A DNA stretch of 64,000 nucleotides from Macrotrachela quadricornifera. Taxonomy: Eukaryota > Rotifera > Eurotatoria > Philodinida > Philodinidae. The position numbers were made by a program, and so were the translations under genes. Below, one piece after another: positions 1-11,699 of the stretch (position 1 is the first letter of the stretch; every line of letters starts with the position of its first letter). Under the pieces are notes generated by a model that saw only the letters and a program-made list of their open reading frames with translations, was not told where the DNA came from and did not search any database. The DNA is taken from assembly GCA_022393335.1 (NCBI GenBank), contig JAJEKB010021865.1, forward strand, positions 216,810 through 280,809, given 5' to 3'.

Positions 1-276
1 TATTTGTCTCTCATGAGTTCGTTTCCTTTTATTGTGCGGCTAAGTTTATAGTTTATTATCTACTTATTTAAATATTTTCCTTACTTTTAAAAATTTTTTT
101 TCAATAGTGGAATGGAATGATAAGACATTAGTGTCCTTCGATTAAATCCAAAAAATTTTTATCTTCCGGTCTGCTATTAAAAAAAATTTTAAAAGTAAGG
201 AAAATATGCAAATACGTGGGTAGTAAACTAAACTTAGTCGTACTCTAAAAGGAAACGAACTAATGAGACAGAAATA
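1..276. mobile_element. Foldback (long-TIR) MITE
   Basis: Two arms of about 105 bp, 1-107 and 174-276, are inverted copies of one another with a spacer of about 65 bp. The outer parts read TATTTGTCTCTCATGAG on the left and the matching complement on the right. Small indels separate the arms, so the element is not very recent. The left end lies at the window edge, so a target duplication cannot be tested. There is no coding capacity. Confidence 0.75.
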
Positions 277-358
277 TTTTGTAGCGTTTTCAAAGAATAA
301 ATAAGTTAATTTAGTAGTAATATAATGGTAATTTGAATATAATCAATCAGTTTATCAA

Positions 359-597
359 TGCCCAGGCAGACACACAATCGCCAAAAACAGCGTTTAAACA
401 CCAGTATATAAACGCCTTTAAACAGTGTTATTAGTCGCCAAAAATGCGTTAAAACAGTGAAAATATCAACGACTTCAAGCATTTGAACATGTAAAACATG
501 TTAAAAGGTAATTTTTTATAAACTGTTTAAACGCGTTTTTGGCGACTAATGACACTGTTTAAACGCCGTTTCTGGCGTTTTCGTGTCCGCCTGGGCA
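359..597. mobile_element. TIR element, TGCCCAGGC ends
   Basis: The left end TGCCCAGGCAGACAC is matched by the inverted right end GTGTCCGCCTGGGCA. Both arms continue inward with GCGTTTAAAC and GGCGACTAAT-type blocks containing several CGCC/GGCG repeats. The element is 239 bp, non-coding, and richer in GC than its surroundings. I see no clear target duplication, so the superfamily is not assigned. Confidence 0.75.
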
Positions 598-963
598 GAA
601 GTAAACAATAAAATTCAAAGCACGAATCTCATTTTCGAAGATCCAGATTATTAATTGATCGAAAAAACTATACCATATAATTTATTTTGAAGCATACGAT
701 GAAAAAAAGTGTCGATTTGCAATTACTAGCTTTTTTAAAGTGAACCTTAAGCACTAGAATATGCCAAAGATAAACGAATTTTTTTTGAAAGAGAATCACA
801 TTGAAATGAATTGCCCCAATTTCATAAGAAACTGATATGATAATATTTCTTCTTAGTTTTCGTACGTTATACATACTTCAAATAATAAAATGAATATAAA
901 AAGCATCGCTAAGCTTACTTCGAATTTATAAATGACTTTAGGGAACAACTATCAATTAGCTAC

Positions 964-1670
964 TTAAATAAAAGATTTTAAGTTTGCATTAAGTTCTAGC
1001 TTTCTTTCTCCTAAATCTGCAAAACGCACCCCGCGACCAACAATCATCACATCGTTATTTGTGAAACATGATAACATATCTTGCTCATTACTAGATAAAC
1101 AGTGCTTGGTGATGCAAGCATCGTTGTTTTTGTAATCTGCTAAAAATGGTTCAAGCACTGAGAGAATATATCCATCCTACAATCAAGTTAGATTGGCAAA
1201 AGCAGAAAAACAAATTCTTACAATTGTGGTAATAATCATTGGTTTTAACAATTTGCGGTGTTTATACATGCTGTACGTGTGACGCTGAAATGTATTATTT
1301 GATGATTTTTGAACGTACAAGTATGTTACGTCTATTGCAACACACCTGATCGGGTTAGATGTAAGTAAAGTATTTGGAATAGATGTTTGATGATGAGCAA
1401 GAACCTCTTCTCGACTAATATGATTGAATTCAAGGTAAACTGATGTAAAGTTGTTTGTTAAAGTTTGTCGAATTTGTTATAGGATATGCGAAATTCCTCT
1501 CTTGCTACGCAAACGAAAAATGGTGGCAAGTACTGAATTATTAACACCTATTCGGAGCTTGGTAAGATATATTGCCCGAGCTACTCGTAGGGAACGAGCA
1601 CGACAATTTCGCATAGTTGCAAGATATTGAAGTAGATGATTGAAATTGTCTGCCGTACATAAAACGTAAA
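964..1670 (-). pseudogene. DDE superfamily transposase relic (PIF/Harbinger, DDE_Tnp_4 type)
   Basis: Reading the minus strand, an exon from about 1670 to 1222 and one from 1176 to 964 are joined across a 45-bp intron (1177-1221, GT..AG). The first exon contains LTKLRIGVNNSVLATIF (helix-turn-helix-like), then VAIDVTYLYVQKSSNN, which fits the first catalytic Asp region, and YKHRKLLKPM. The second starts DGYILSVLEPFLADYKNND and continues to DVMIVGRGVRF. In the relatives I remember, this last motif is DVMIVDRGFRD, so the catalytic Asp appears replaced by Gly. An in-frame TAA lies near position 1480, and the 3' end stops shortly after the lost motif. The copy is therefore truncated and inactive. 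The superfamily assignment rests on remembered similarity, not a search. Confidence 0.75.
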
Positions 1671-1741
1671 AGATTATAAAAGAATTTTAAATCAAAACTA
1701 ATGTATTCAGGATAAGGGAGGAAACAGCAAATTGTGAGTTC

Positions 1742-1803
1742 TTGTGATTTAAACTGAGTCTAAAGCTGATTTAAATCAGCTTTAGACTCAGTTTAAATCA
1801 CAA
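1742..1803. repeat. 62-bp perfect palindrome
   Basis: Positions 1742-1803 are their own reverse complement with no mismatch and no loop, centred on GATTTAAATC. It lies upstream of the transposase relic. The core AGCTGATTTAAATCAGC recurs at about 23750. It may be the joined ends of a repeat, or a cruciform-forming site. Confidence 0.9.
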
Positions 1804-1839
1804 AAATTCATTTTAAATCATAAATTTACAGCTCGCTGT

Positions 1840-2416
1840 GTTATTCCCTCTACTGAAAGGAGAGTCTTACGCCGAGCGAGCAATTTACGTTCGTTCTTTT
1901 CTATGTTCGTAGGTGTGTTATCATGGTGCTTGACATAAAGTTTGAACAAAGATTTTTTGGGTCAAGGAATTCGAATTTGTGATTAGTTTTTTAAAATTTT
2001 TTACTTAATTTTTTGGTAAAAAGAGAGATTTTTTTATCAAAAAAAATTTTTTCTTAAAATGTTTGACCAAAACGTTTTTGGGATCGAGGCGTCCAATGAC
2101 ATGATTGGTTTTTATGATCTTGTAACAAAAATTTTTTTTACGAAAAAAATGGTTTTTTTATAAAATTTGGCAAAAGCACTTTTAAGGGCGAGGAATGAAT
2201 TAACGTGATTAGGTTTCAAAAGTTTATAGATTTACTATTTCTTCGGCTGAAGGGAGAGTGATAGAGGAAATAGTAAAATGCGTTTATTTGTTTGTGTTAG
2301 GTCAAGAGTCAAAAAAACATGTTCTTAGATAAACTGACAAGAAATCTCAACTTTAAAAAAGTCGAATCGTCACATTTTAGTAAAGGTTTTCGGAATCGAG
2401 GAATCGAATGGTACCA
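1840..2416 (-). repeat. R2 dispersed repeat, degenerate copy
   Basis: No gene is seen here. The block opens with TATTCCCTCTACTGAAAGG (the complement of a motif seen at 28610 and 29140) and contains several diverged units of roughly 100-120 bp, with A-rich runs and phrases such as TTTGGTCAAA / TTTTTGGGATCGAGG. Similar blocks occur near 28200-29160, 51100-52110, 55720-55870 and 58790-59190. Confidence 0.6.
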
Positions 2417-2589
2417 TTAACCCTTTACGGCCGGACGTGCCCAAAAGGGTACAATTTTGCCGTAGGGGGGTACGGCATTTTGTAAAAACTCGACCGTGAA
2501 AAATTGATCCCAATAACTAAGCAACAAAGAATATATAGAAAGAAAACTTTTTGCTTGTTCTCTTCTGGTAGCCGGCCGTAAAGGGTTAA
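2417..2589. mobile_element. piggyBac-like MITE flanked by TTAA
   Basis: The 165-bp element (2421-2585) has inverted ends CCCTTTACGGCCGG and CCGGCCGTAAAGGG, and is flanked on both sides by TTAA (2417-2420, 2586-2589), the target site of the piggyBac superfamily. Just inside the left end is a small palindrome, GTGCCC-AAAA-GGGTAC. A longer relative with the same layout is at 49090-50032. It is inserted in R2/R1 repeat sequence and is non-coding. Confidence 0.9.
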
Positions 2590-2689
2590 TTTCTGAATTT
2601 TTTTAAATGATTTTTTTACTAAAAGGAGGCTTTTTACGAAATAACGAATTGTCTCGTGAATTCGAGGAGAGGTCATATAACATAAAATA

Positions 2690-3730
2690 AGTTTACAGTT
2701 ATACAGGTATGCTCTCTTCTAAAGTTTCTCACTATCTTTCTATATTCAAGCCAATCTAAAAACGTTATCAGCTAGATTAATATCAAAAGCTTACAATATT
2801 CTAGTTGAAAACTATATGAAGGGTAATGGAAGGTAAAGAATTCGCATCTGAAGTCAAATTTGTGGTTAGGAATAAGTTATCAAACAATTAATAATTAATT
2901 TAATTTTTTTTCCTAGGAAGTTTGATCGAAGATGATTGAGGATCAATAAATGAAAACTGAGTTGGTTTGCCAAATAATTAATAGTAAATAATATAAACTG
3001 TCTCCAGTAATGCTCCACCAAAAACAGTTGACAATGAAAAATCGAAATATAGAGTCAGTTTTTCAATATTGCTAGATTTTAAATAATGATAAATTAGTAA
3101 ATCGTTTCTAATAAAACTTGACTGATCGTTATCGAATACGGAAAATACGAATTCGAAGTCAGTAAAAATGTTTGTGATCTATTTTTCCGCTTCCTTTAAT
3201 GAACCACTTGTTGTTATAAGCTTGACTCACGGATATTCAAGGGTCTTAAATCTATGTTCGATATTGATTCTAATATCAACAGTTTTCTTTATTGATTACT
3301 ATATGTCGGATCTTAGAGTGAAATTTACACAAAAATATGTAAAAATGAAGCGACTGTTTGAAATTTTGTTGTTGAATCTTCATAGATATCAATCGTAAAA
3401 TTACATTCCAAAATAGAGGAAGCTCTTTCGTACACTACAATGTGTTGTACTCTATTGTAGCAATTCTTAAATAGTTCGTTTGTAGATTTTTGTTAACTAG
3501 CGTATTTACAAATGCTAAGCTTATTGAGAAGAATTTAAACGAGATGCATCCATTAACTTCAAAGCTGAACTAATATCGATCGATATAGTGGCGTTAAATA
3601 TGCAAACGGCTAGTCGTGAGTGGCCGACCGGAGGGAGGCCGACGAACGACTAGACGTTGATTTAAAAGCTTTATCGCAAGTATAATGAATGAGAGTTGAG
3701 GAACTTTGAGAAAATGGCTAATGATTCGAT
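2690..3730 (+). repeat. R1 dispersed repeat, copy A
   Basis: This is collinear with 4540-5540 (direct) and with the inverted copies around 50390-51740 and 32200-33140. Shared blocks include ACAGGTATGC, AACTGTCTCCAGT, the stretch around AAACTTGACTGATCG, and a terminal hairpin motif at 3604-3657. The longest open frame inside (3168-3398) is not conserved in the other copies, so it is not called a gene. Confidence 0.75.
3604..3657. repeat. Recurrent hairpin motif (CTAGTCGT), copy 1
   Basis: The arms AACGGCTAGTCGTGAGTGGC and GCCGACGAACGACTAG(A)CGTT are near-complementary around a short G-rich loop. The same motif recurs at 5484, 5815, 27735, 28075, 50392 and 56232, and more weakly at 27421, 31445, 32760 and 54068. 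Confidence 0.7.
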
Positions 3731-4479
3731 GCATCAGGTAAAATAAATCTTTGCTAGACATTTGATGTAAAAAGGACTATTCATTAAAGGACTTTTGAAT
3801 CCTAATATGCTGTTATTTGCTTGTTGTCATTTCGAATTACTGTTCACTTAATACCGAACATCATGCGTTTTTTCTTATATCAGGAGATTGTAACGAATAA
3901 ATGCTACGGGAAATCTCAATGAAAAGTTGGGGCCAAATGTTGTATTTCTGTTTTCTTGACTGAGAGGGGAAGTCATATGAAAAACATAATTCTGTGTATG
4001 TGTGCTTGTTTATAGTACAAGGTCAGGCTAAAGTAACTTAGCTGAAATCAATGGGACCGTTATATTGTGCCTCAGTTTTTCATTATGGATTCCAGTTGAA
4101 CTATAGTCCAGGCAACTCATGTCCGTACTCTTTCAATGCACCATAAAAGTCAAAAAGTGTTATCTATGATGAGAAAATCGTGGATGCTTGATACTTTTCG
4201 AATTTAAGATCGATAGTTTTGGTTTTAGAAACCATAAAATGTAGAAGATTCGTTCAAACTGAGTTGACTATAGCGTCACATTTGTCGACCATCTATCTAT
4301 CAATGATTCTCGAAATAGCTAGAATGAATGCAGTCGAGGTTTAAGTGAATCACTTTTGACGAGCATTATTTGTTTTTAAAAAAAAGACTAAAAAAACCAT
4401 TTTTTATAAGGCTTCATCAAAGATTGTTTAGATCAAGAAATTGATCGATAGCATTAGTTTTTATAAAAATTTTGAAAAG

Positions 4480-7262
4480 GGTTTTTGACTGCAGAAGGTT
4501 TTTTCTAAGAAAATAACGATTTGTTTCCCGAATTGAAGCAGGGATCATATGGCATAAAATAAGTTTGTAGTTTTACAGGTATGCCTGTTTCTATAGTTTG
4601 TTGGTATGTTTGTGTATTTATCCCAATCGAAAAATGGTGTCGCCTAGATTAATATTTAAAACTTGTGATGTTCTATAAGAAAACTCTACGAAAGGTTATC
4701 GAAGGTATAGATTTCGAATCTCGAGTCAAAGTTGAGGTTAATAAAAAGTAGATAAACAATTCATAGTTCGTTTTGTTATTTTTCTTAAAAATTTTGATTT
4801 AAGATAACGGAAGATCGATAAATCAAGATTGAATGAATTTTACAAAATAATTAATAATAAATAATATGAACTGTCTACAGTGAAAAGTCACCAAATATAA
4901 TTTGCTATGGGAAATCCAGGTCTGAGGTTAGTTTTTCAATATTGTTAGTTATTAATTAACGATAAATAAATAAATCATAGTTTTTGATAAAACTTGACTA
5001 ACCGTTAACAAGTACGGAAATTTCGAATTCGGAGTGAACAAAAGCTTTTTTAATCTATTTCTTAGCTTTTTTAATGAAGTCCTTGTTATTTTAAGTTTGA
5101 ACTAAGAATAATCGATGGTCATGAATCCATATTCGACATTGATTCTAATAGAAACATTTTTCTTTGTATATTACTGTACGTCAGAGTTTTGAGTAAGATT
5201 TACACAGAAATATGTAAAAAAAACGAAATAACTGCTTGATATTCTGCTGTTGAGTCTTCATCAACATCAATCTTAAAATAATGTTCAAAACAGGCGAAGC
5301 TCTTTTTCAGGTCATAATGTAATGTACTCTATTGCTAGCAGTTTTTGAATAGTTTCCCTTTTCATTTCCTTAGTGAATGTATTAACAAATGTCCAGTAAC
5401 TTTTTCAGAGGAATTCAAATGAGATGCATCTATTCGGTTCAAGTCTAAACTGATATTGAAGGATGTAGCGATGTTAAACATGGAAACGGCTAGTCATGAG
5501 TGGCCGATCGGCGGAAGGCCGACGAACGACTAGACGTTGACTTGGACTGTTCTTTCAAAGCATAGTTTTTAAATAAGTCTCAAGTAATTTAAGTGGACTT
5601 TCAAAAGAGCCTAATTAATCATGTTTGATAACGAATCCGGCAAAATATCATTTTGTAAAAACAAAAAAGAAATTGAAAACTGATGAAACTATAGAATGCT
5701 ATTTGAGTGTTGGAAATTTTCGATTGCATATCGATATGTTATGAATAAGCTACTTTTGTGCGCATGAGAATCCTAATGTGACAGAAGATAGACAGAAGAA
5801 TGAACGGCACATAGAAACGGCTAGGCGTGAGTGGCCAACCGGAGGGAGGTCGACGAACGAGTAGTCGTTGATCTAAAAGATTTATCAAAAGTGCAATAAG
5901 TAAGATTTCGGGTACTTTAATAGATTCTTAAATAACTCGATTCTTGAGGGAAAATAATTCTTTATTAGACATTTCATGTAATAGAGCATATTCAATAAAG
6001 GAAGTGTGAATACTAACATAGTATTATTTGCTTATTGTAGCGTGAGCAAAAATAGATAAGTAGTCATGTCGTCCTAAAACTTTAAGAAGTTATCCGGAAA
6101 TCTCTAGTTTGAAAAGATTTTTTTTCATGGAATTGTGGTTTGGAGTGATCGCTACCTGATCATGCTACTGAACTTGATGAACAAACTGAAGCAACTGAAC
6201 CGTATCTCATTCCGTTTTCTTAAAGAAACAGTCGTATAGCGATGAATATTGCGCTTAAAAATATGAATGTTTGTCTCACGTAGGTGAAGTAAGCATCAGA
6301 TTCGAGTAATTCCAGCCCGAATTCAGCCAGATAGCGTTCCAGAAGAGTTTCAAGTGCAACTCGACGAGCTCTATCCACTGATGAAATCAGATTCCCGATA
6401 GCTTAAAACATGTTTCGGAAAAATGCAAAATACTCATTCTTTTACTATAGGAAACACAGTCACATTGAAGTATATAAAGCCCGAATTCGCTCAGAAAGCG
6501 TTCCACACGAGTTCCAAGTACAACTCGACGAGCTCTATCCAATGGTGTACTCAGTTTTTCGTTATCATAAAATGAAATTTTTTTGACGCTCACTAGCAAC
6601 ATCTATCAGCCGAAAATTTTACTTCGTGATAACGAAAATCTGAGCACACCATTGGATAGAGCTCGTCGGGTTGTACTTGGAACTCGTGTAGAACGCTCTG
6701 GAACGCTTTCTGAGCGAATTCGGGCTCGATATACTTCAATGTTACCATGTTTCCTATAGTAAAAAAATGAGTATTTTGCATTTTTCCGAAACATGTTTTG
6801 GGCTATCGGGAATCTGATTTCACCAGTGGATAGAGCTCGTCGAGTTGCACTTAAAACTCTTCTGGAACGCTATCTGGGCAAATCCGGGCTGGAATTACTC
6901 GAATCTAGTGCTTACTTCACCTACATGTTTGTCTCTCAGTTTTGTTCAAACAAGTCAGAGTTCAAGATTAGAAAATATGACGTCCCAAATTACTGAATAT
7001 GCTCAGATATCTGTGTTAGACTTGATCAATCTCAATTGAAGACAAAGAACTCGAACTTGAGGTTTTCTTGTCATTTATGTATGAATCTATATAGGGATAT
7101 TTCTATAAAACAATCATCGCTAGAGTGGATGTTTGTTTCGTAACTTTCATGCAATCAAGGAGATTGAGATATAAGATAATTCAAACGAAAATTATTTTGA
7201 ATGATAGTCACAGTAAATTTTCTTTCAGAAAAGGATCAACGAATCCATAGGCTGAGCGCTAC
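4480..7262 (+). repeat. R1 dispersed repeat, copy B (long)
   Basis: This is the longest R1 copy. It matches, inverted, 48690-51850 over most of its length, which shows that the palindrome at 6278-6926 was inserted later. It holds two hairpin motifs (5484-5540 and 5815-5870), and its end near 7262 contains the complement of ACAAGTAGCGCTCA, a phrase also found at 27098, 29170 and 48700. No conserved ORF is visible. Confidence 0.75.
6269..6935. mobile_element. Long-TIR palindromic element with 9-bp target duplication
   Basis: The element (6278-6926, 649 bp) is almost entirely two inverted arms of about 300 bp around a short spacer near 6580-6610. It begins ACGTAGGTGAAGTAAGC and ends with the near-complement GCTTACTTCACCTACAT. 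It is flanked by exact GTTTGTCTC repeats (6269-6277 and 6927-6935). The paralogous R1 copy at 49030-49038 has a single GAGACAAAC and no insert. A 9-bp duplication with long TIRs is typical of Mutator-like elements, but no transposase is present to confirm this. The short ORFs on both strands here mirror one another and are by-products of the palindrome. Confidence 0.92.
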
Positions 7263-8213
7263 TTGTATGTACTAATTCATTATATTGTAAAAGTCAGTGG
7301 TTCCTGTTGCACTGCTTAGGTTCACTTTTGTTCATGATACATAAGCATTTCAGCATATACTCAATAAGACTGTTGTGCATCTGCAAGAACTTGTGAAAAA
7401 CATAGAGTTGACTTTCGAAATCCTTGCTGGAGCTTCAAAATGTGTTACATATGGTCAGTGTGAAATGTAATTCACCCAGAAAAAACTGTAAGTCCGTAGT
7501 TCACATCGTTGTGAAAAAATCGCCATTGAATCGTATTCCAATATAAATAATAGCACTGCTAGAGATGATGTAAACTTTATATCTCAACAAGGAAGCGATA
7601 GAAACCGAAACCCTTTTGGAACTTTTCTAGTCTCACTAAGACCTACATATGGGCACAATATCATGTCACAAGCAGAATGTCACTTGGGAATGTTCCCTCG
7701 TAAGAAGAAGTTTCCAAAATCCATGTTTTTGTGGACAATCTATGGGTTTACCTATTTTATACTGTACGATTTAATGAATCATAGCTGTGAGAAACAAAAC
7801 ATTATGCTAAATACTATGGCAGCGGTAGATTCTCTACCGTCATAGATGCGACAAATTGAATGACCACGCCTTCTATTTCAACTTCATATATTATATTAAA
7901 GAACAAAATATAGTACAAGATGCAGTGTGAAAATTTCTACAATTTATAAACGAAAACTTATTTTAATTAAGTACTTTTTGTTTTCAAAAAAGCTAAATTG
8001 TGTGGCCAATTTTTACTACACCAAAAAAAATAACTTTTTTCATGTCATATAAAAAGTATACAGCAACAAACTAATATGATATTAAAAACAATCACAATTT
8101 ATTTTCGTTAAATATCTTATCATACTAAAGATATATTAATAAATTTTACTGCAATATATGAAAAACAGAATGAAAAATAATTCCCTGAACAAAAAACAAA
8201 ATATTTTCTACAT
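7263..8213. other. Intergenic, nothing recognised
   Basis: AT-rich sequence downstream of POP1. A 60-codon plus-strand frame (7663-7845) shows no family features and no splice context, so it is not called. The POP1 3' UTR must lie near 8100-8213. Confidence 0.5.
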
Positions 8214-11200
8214 TCAATATTCTAATAATGCCCAACGATAATATTGAGATGTTGTTGTTCGTACTAATACATTTCGACATTGTTTTTTCATATTCTTTTG
8301 TGTTTCTTGTTGTAAAAGAGTTAATAAACCACCAGTTGCTATAAAACCTTTTCCTGTACAACATGCTCGAGAAAATTGAAATGCTCCACTAGTAATAGCA
8401 CCTAATAATTTTCTATCACAATCATGAATAATTGATTGTTCATTATTACTTGTTCGTTGTTCAATTAATTTAATCATTGTTTGACCTTTTTTATAGGATT
8501 GTTTAGCTTTTTTCATTTTTCGTTCTTCAATTCGAGCTCGATCACAATGTCGAGATTCTATTATTGCCTTTTTAATATTCTTTAAATCATTCACAGTAGG
8601 TAAATAAATTAATGTCATATTATCAATAACACCTTTATTATTTTTTATACTTATACGAACGGGTATAAGTGAATGTAAATGTTGTCGAAGAATATCTAAA
8701 GAAAGACGAGTTCGATCACGTAAAACATAAAATCGATGAGAAGGTATCACAACATTTGGATCATATTCTAATGCCCAATCACGTATAATATTTGACCATA
8801 ATGGACGAAATGGACTTGAAATACCATTTATAAAAAAATTCGGTCGTTTTGATGGTGGACATTTTGAAAACTTTGTTAAACGTTCAGATTCTATTTTTGA
8901 TATCCAATCAATACCAGCATCTGTATCAGGATATTCTTGTGGAAATTGAAATTCTTCTAGAAAAATCGATTACTGAAATATTATTGATTTGTTCTTAGAG
9001 AAACCAATAAAATGGTAATAGAAACTATATCTAATATTTATTTTTTAATTTTAAAATAATTTCAGCAAATATTTCCATGAAATGATTACATTTTCACTGT
9101 TATATATATATTGAGAGAGAGAGAGAGATATCCTTTATTAAACTATGTCATCAGCATCCATTGTAGATCATTCTATACTCTGGATATTATACTACTCGTT
9201 AAAGCTTTTCACGAGCTATTAATCCATATGTACAGGGTATCCCAAAAGTCTCTTGTAGATAAGAAATTTAAATATCTCTGCCAGATGTCGACCAAACGAA
9301 CTTAAACTTTTACTTATGCTGGAGACATATTCAAAGTTTATATTCATAAAAACATATAGAAAGAGATTCTTTGTTAAGTATTACTATTCACATCAACATG
9401 AAAATTTTACTTTTTCACAAATAGGAAAAAATATGATATAGTTAGCAAAGGGTTTCTTCAGGCATGCACATATCTCTATCATTGATAAAAAAAATCAGCT
9501 TGTTTACTCGAGTCGTAATGAATATATTTTATTTTTTTATTCGACAAAGTGTCTTTTGTTCTATTCTGTATACTATTTTTGCCTATCCGTGAAAAAGTAA
9601 AATTTTCATGTTGAAGTCAATAGTAATACTTAACAAAGGATCTCTCTCGATATGTTTACATCATTGGTAAAAATTTCAGCTCGTGTGGCCAACATCTGAC
9701 AGAGATATTTAAATTTCTTATTTACAAGAGACTTTTAGAACATTCGATAATTAGTTTGAAAAAAAAAACTACGAACATATCTAGATCCAAGATAAGTAAC
9801 AAGTGTAAAATTTGATAATTAAGAGTATTTCTATATGTACATATAGATAAGCTGAGATGTAACTAGATTCTAGACTTGGAAACATCTACTGAAATCATTT
9901 GTAAATGAAAGTTTGACATAATTTTCTTTACCAGTTTCATGAGCAATTAATGAAAGTTCTTTTTGACCAATTGGTCTTGCACCACTATAAACTAATGAAA
10001 TCCAAAATATTTGTGCCCATTCATTAGGTAAAATAATATCCCAACCACTACCAAATTCATTTTGTTTTTGTTCATAATTTGATATGGATGGAAGAAGATT
10101 ATGATGATGAATAAATATAAGTGGAATTTGTGATTCTTCTTCATTTAATTCTAATTCATTATCTAAAACACAAAGAAAAAAATATTCTTTTCTTTTTGTT
10201 GTTTTTATAAATTATAAATTTACTTTTATCTGTTAATTTTGATCGAAGAAGATTAATTTGATAAGTTGCTAATTTATGTTCACAAGAATGTATACGACAA
10301 TTTTCAAACCATAATGGTGAACTAGCAAGATCAATTGATGTTGGTGGATATGTTTCTATTTTTTCATTATCTATAAAAAAAAGTACGTGTGAGTGTTAAG
10401 AGCAACATTAATGGATGAAAAATATTTTTTTAAATTAATTTTTACTAACTTGTTTTTAAATGAATAGATAATTTAGGTTTAATTGGTGTAAAAATACGTG
10501 GATCACGTACAACAAGTGAAATAATTCGATTAGGCATTATTGTTGATATATTATTATTCCAAAATTGTACTTGTTCTTTATGTTTATCAATTGAATAATT
10601 TTCATTTATCCACCATGCTAATGGTGCAGTTTTTCTTTCGAAATTCTTATCTAATGGTAATTTACTTGGATGAAGAGCATGTTTAAGAATAGACATTGAA
10701 AGTGGACCAATTAAACGAAATCGAGCTAATTGTTGTTGATCACGAAGTAATGTTATATTAATTGTTTGTTGTTTATTTTCATTTTTTTGCTTTTTTATAG
10801 GTGGTTCATCAGTTGATAATAATAATAATGATTTATCAAATATTGAAATAAGTATTTGTACAAGTGAATCATATGATGATGGATGACACCATAACCAAAG
10901 TTTACGTTGTTTATCATTTGATGGTATCCACATAAAACTAATTGGTGTTAAACATTCTTGTGTATTTGGTTTATAAACTAAACATTGTCCTTCAAATTGT
11001 CCATTAAGATACATTTTAGATTTAGGTGTTAAATTTTGATTTGTTGAATGAAATATTGAATTTAATTTTTCAATTATTTCATTTTCATTACCTTCTATTT
11101 GAATACAACCATAATATGACATATCCTAAAATAAATTTGAATATAGAAAATTTTATTTTGAAAAAAAAATAAATAATATACATGAAGTAAACATCGTTCA

Positions 11201-11686
11201 CGTAATGATTTATATGTAGGTCGAAGTGATTTTGTATTTGATTTTTCAGCAAGACGATAATTCCATAATGTATTCATATGAAAACGTTTCGCATGCCATA
11301 TATGAGTTTTAAGCCATTTGATATTTCTTTGACGATTTGTATAAGATGAAAGTAAATTTCGAGGTCGACGACGATAACGACGTGATGGTCGCTTTGTTTT
11401 AGCTGTACCCTTGAAATAAAAAAAAAACAAGAAATTATTTTTAAAAAAGAAAAGAACTTTTTACAGTTTTTGGATCAGCTAATGGACGTAGTGAACGTGG
11501 TAAACGTTTAATATTATAACTTGCTGCTCGACGACGCATATAACGTGGAAGAATTTGTAGAGCAGTTCGATGTTTATCTTGTCGATGACCAAGTTCATAT
11601 AAAAGTGATTGTAATTCTTGTGCGCGAGCATGAGCTAAATCAGCTATATGAACCACTAAAATTAAAATAATTATAATAATATACAT
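8214..11686 (-). CDS. POP1: Ribonuclease P/MRP protein subunit POP1
   Basis: POP1 is the large protein scaffold of nuclear RNase P (tRNA 5' processing) and RNase MRP (rRNA processing), acting in the nucleus and nucleolus. Six exons join in frame on the minus strand: 11655-11465, 11409-11182, 11125-10450, 10370-10224, 10162-9932, 8956-8214, giving about 738 residues. Family blocks appear in order: LQILPRYMRRRA and KRLPRSLRP, then WLKTHIWHAKRFHMN, ERCLLHDMSYYGC, the POPLD-type block GSGWDIILPNEWAQIFW, FPQEYPDTDAG, and the C-terminal LLGAITSGAFQFSR with VLVRTTTSQYYRWA. Human POP1 is longer, mainly at the N-terminus. The start is unresolved: the open frame reaches an ATG at 11686, but an acceptor at 11656-11657 suggests a short upstream exon, possibly near 11762-11755 (ATGAGA-A joined to TG). 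Intron 5 is large because of a TIR element. Confidence 0.93.
9231..9749. mobile_element. Mariner-type TIR element inside POP1 intron 5
   Basis: The left end CAGGGTATCCCAAAAGTCTC follows TA at 9231-9232. The right end mirrors it with some decay, ending before TA at 9748-9749. Arms of about 200 and 180 bp are inverted copies (about 9233-9440 and 9566-9747). The TA flanks and CAGGGT..CCCAAAAGT ends fit the Tc1/mariner group. A short GA microsatellite lies just outside (9112-9128). It is non-coding. Confidence 0.8.
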
Positions 11687-11699
11687 TATGTTTTATTTG

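Noticed and set aside
3168..3398. 76-codon ORF with hydrophobic segments
   Set aside because: The frame is not kept in the other R1 copies.
3604..5870. Helitron 3' ends (hairpin plus CTAG)
   Set aside because: The CTAG lies inside the hairpin arms, not after it, and no TC..CTRR pair or AT target pattern could be shown.
6387..7039. Cluster of 60-70 codon ORFs on both strands
   Set aside because: They mirror each other because the sequence is a 649-bp palindrome with target duplication; no protein family features.
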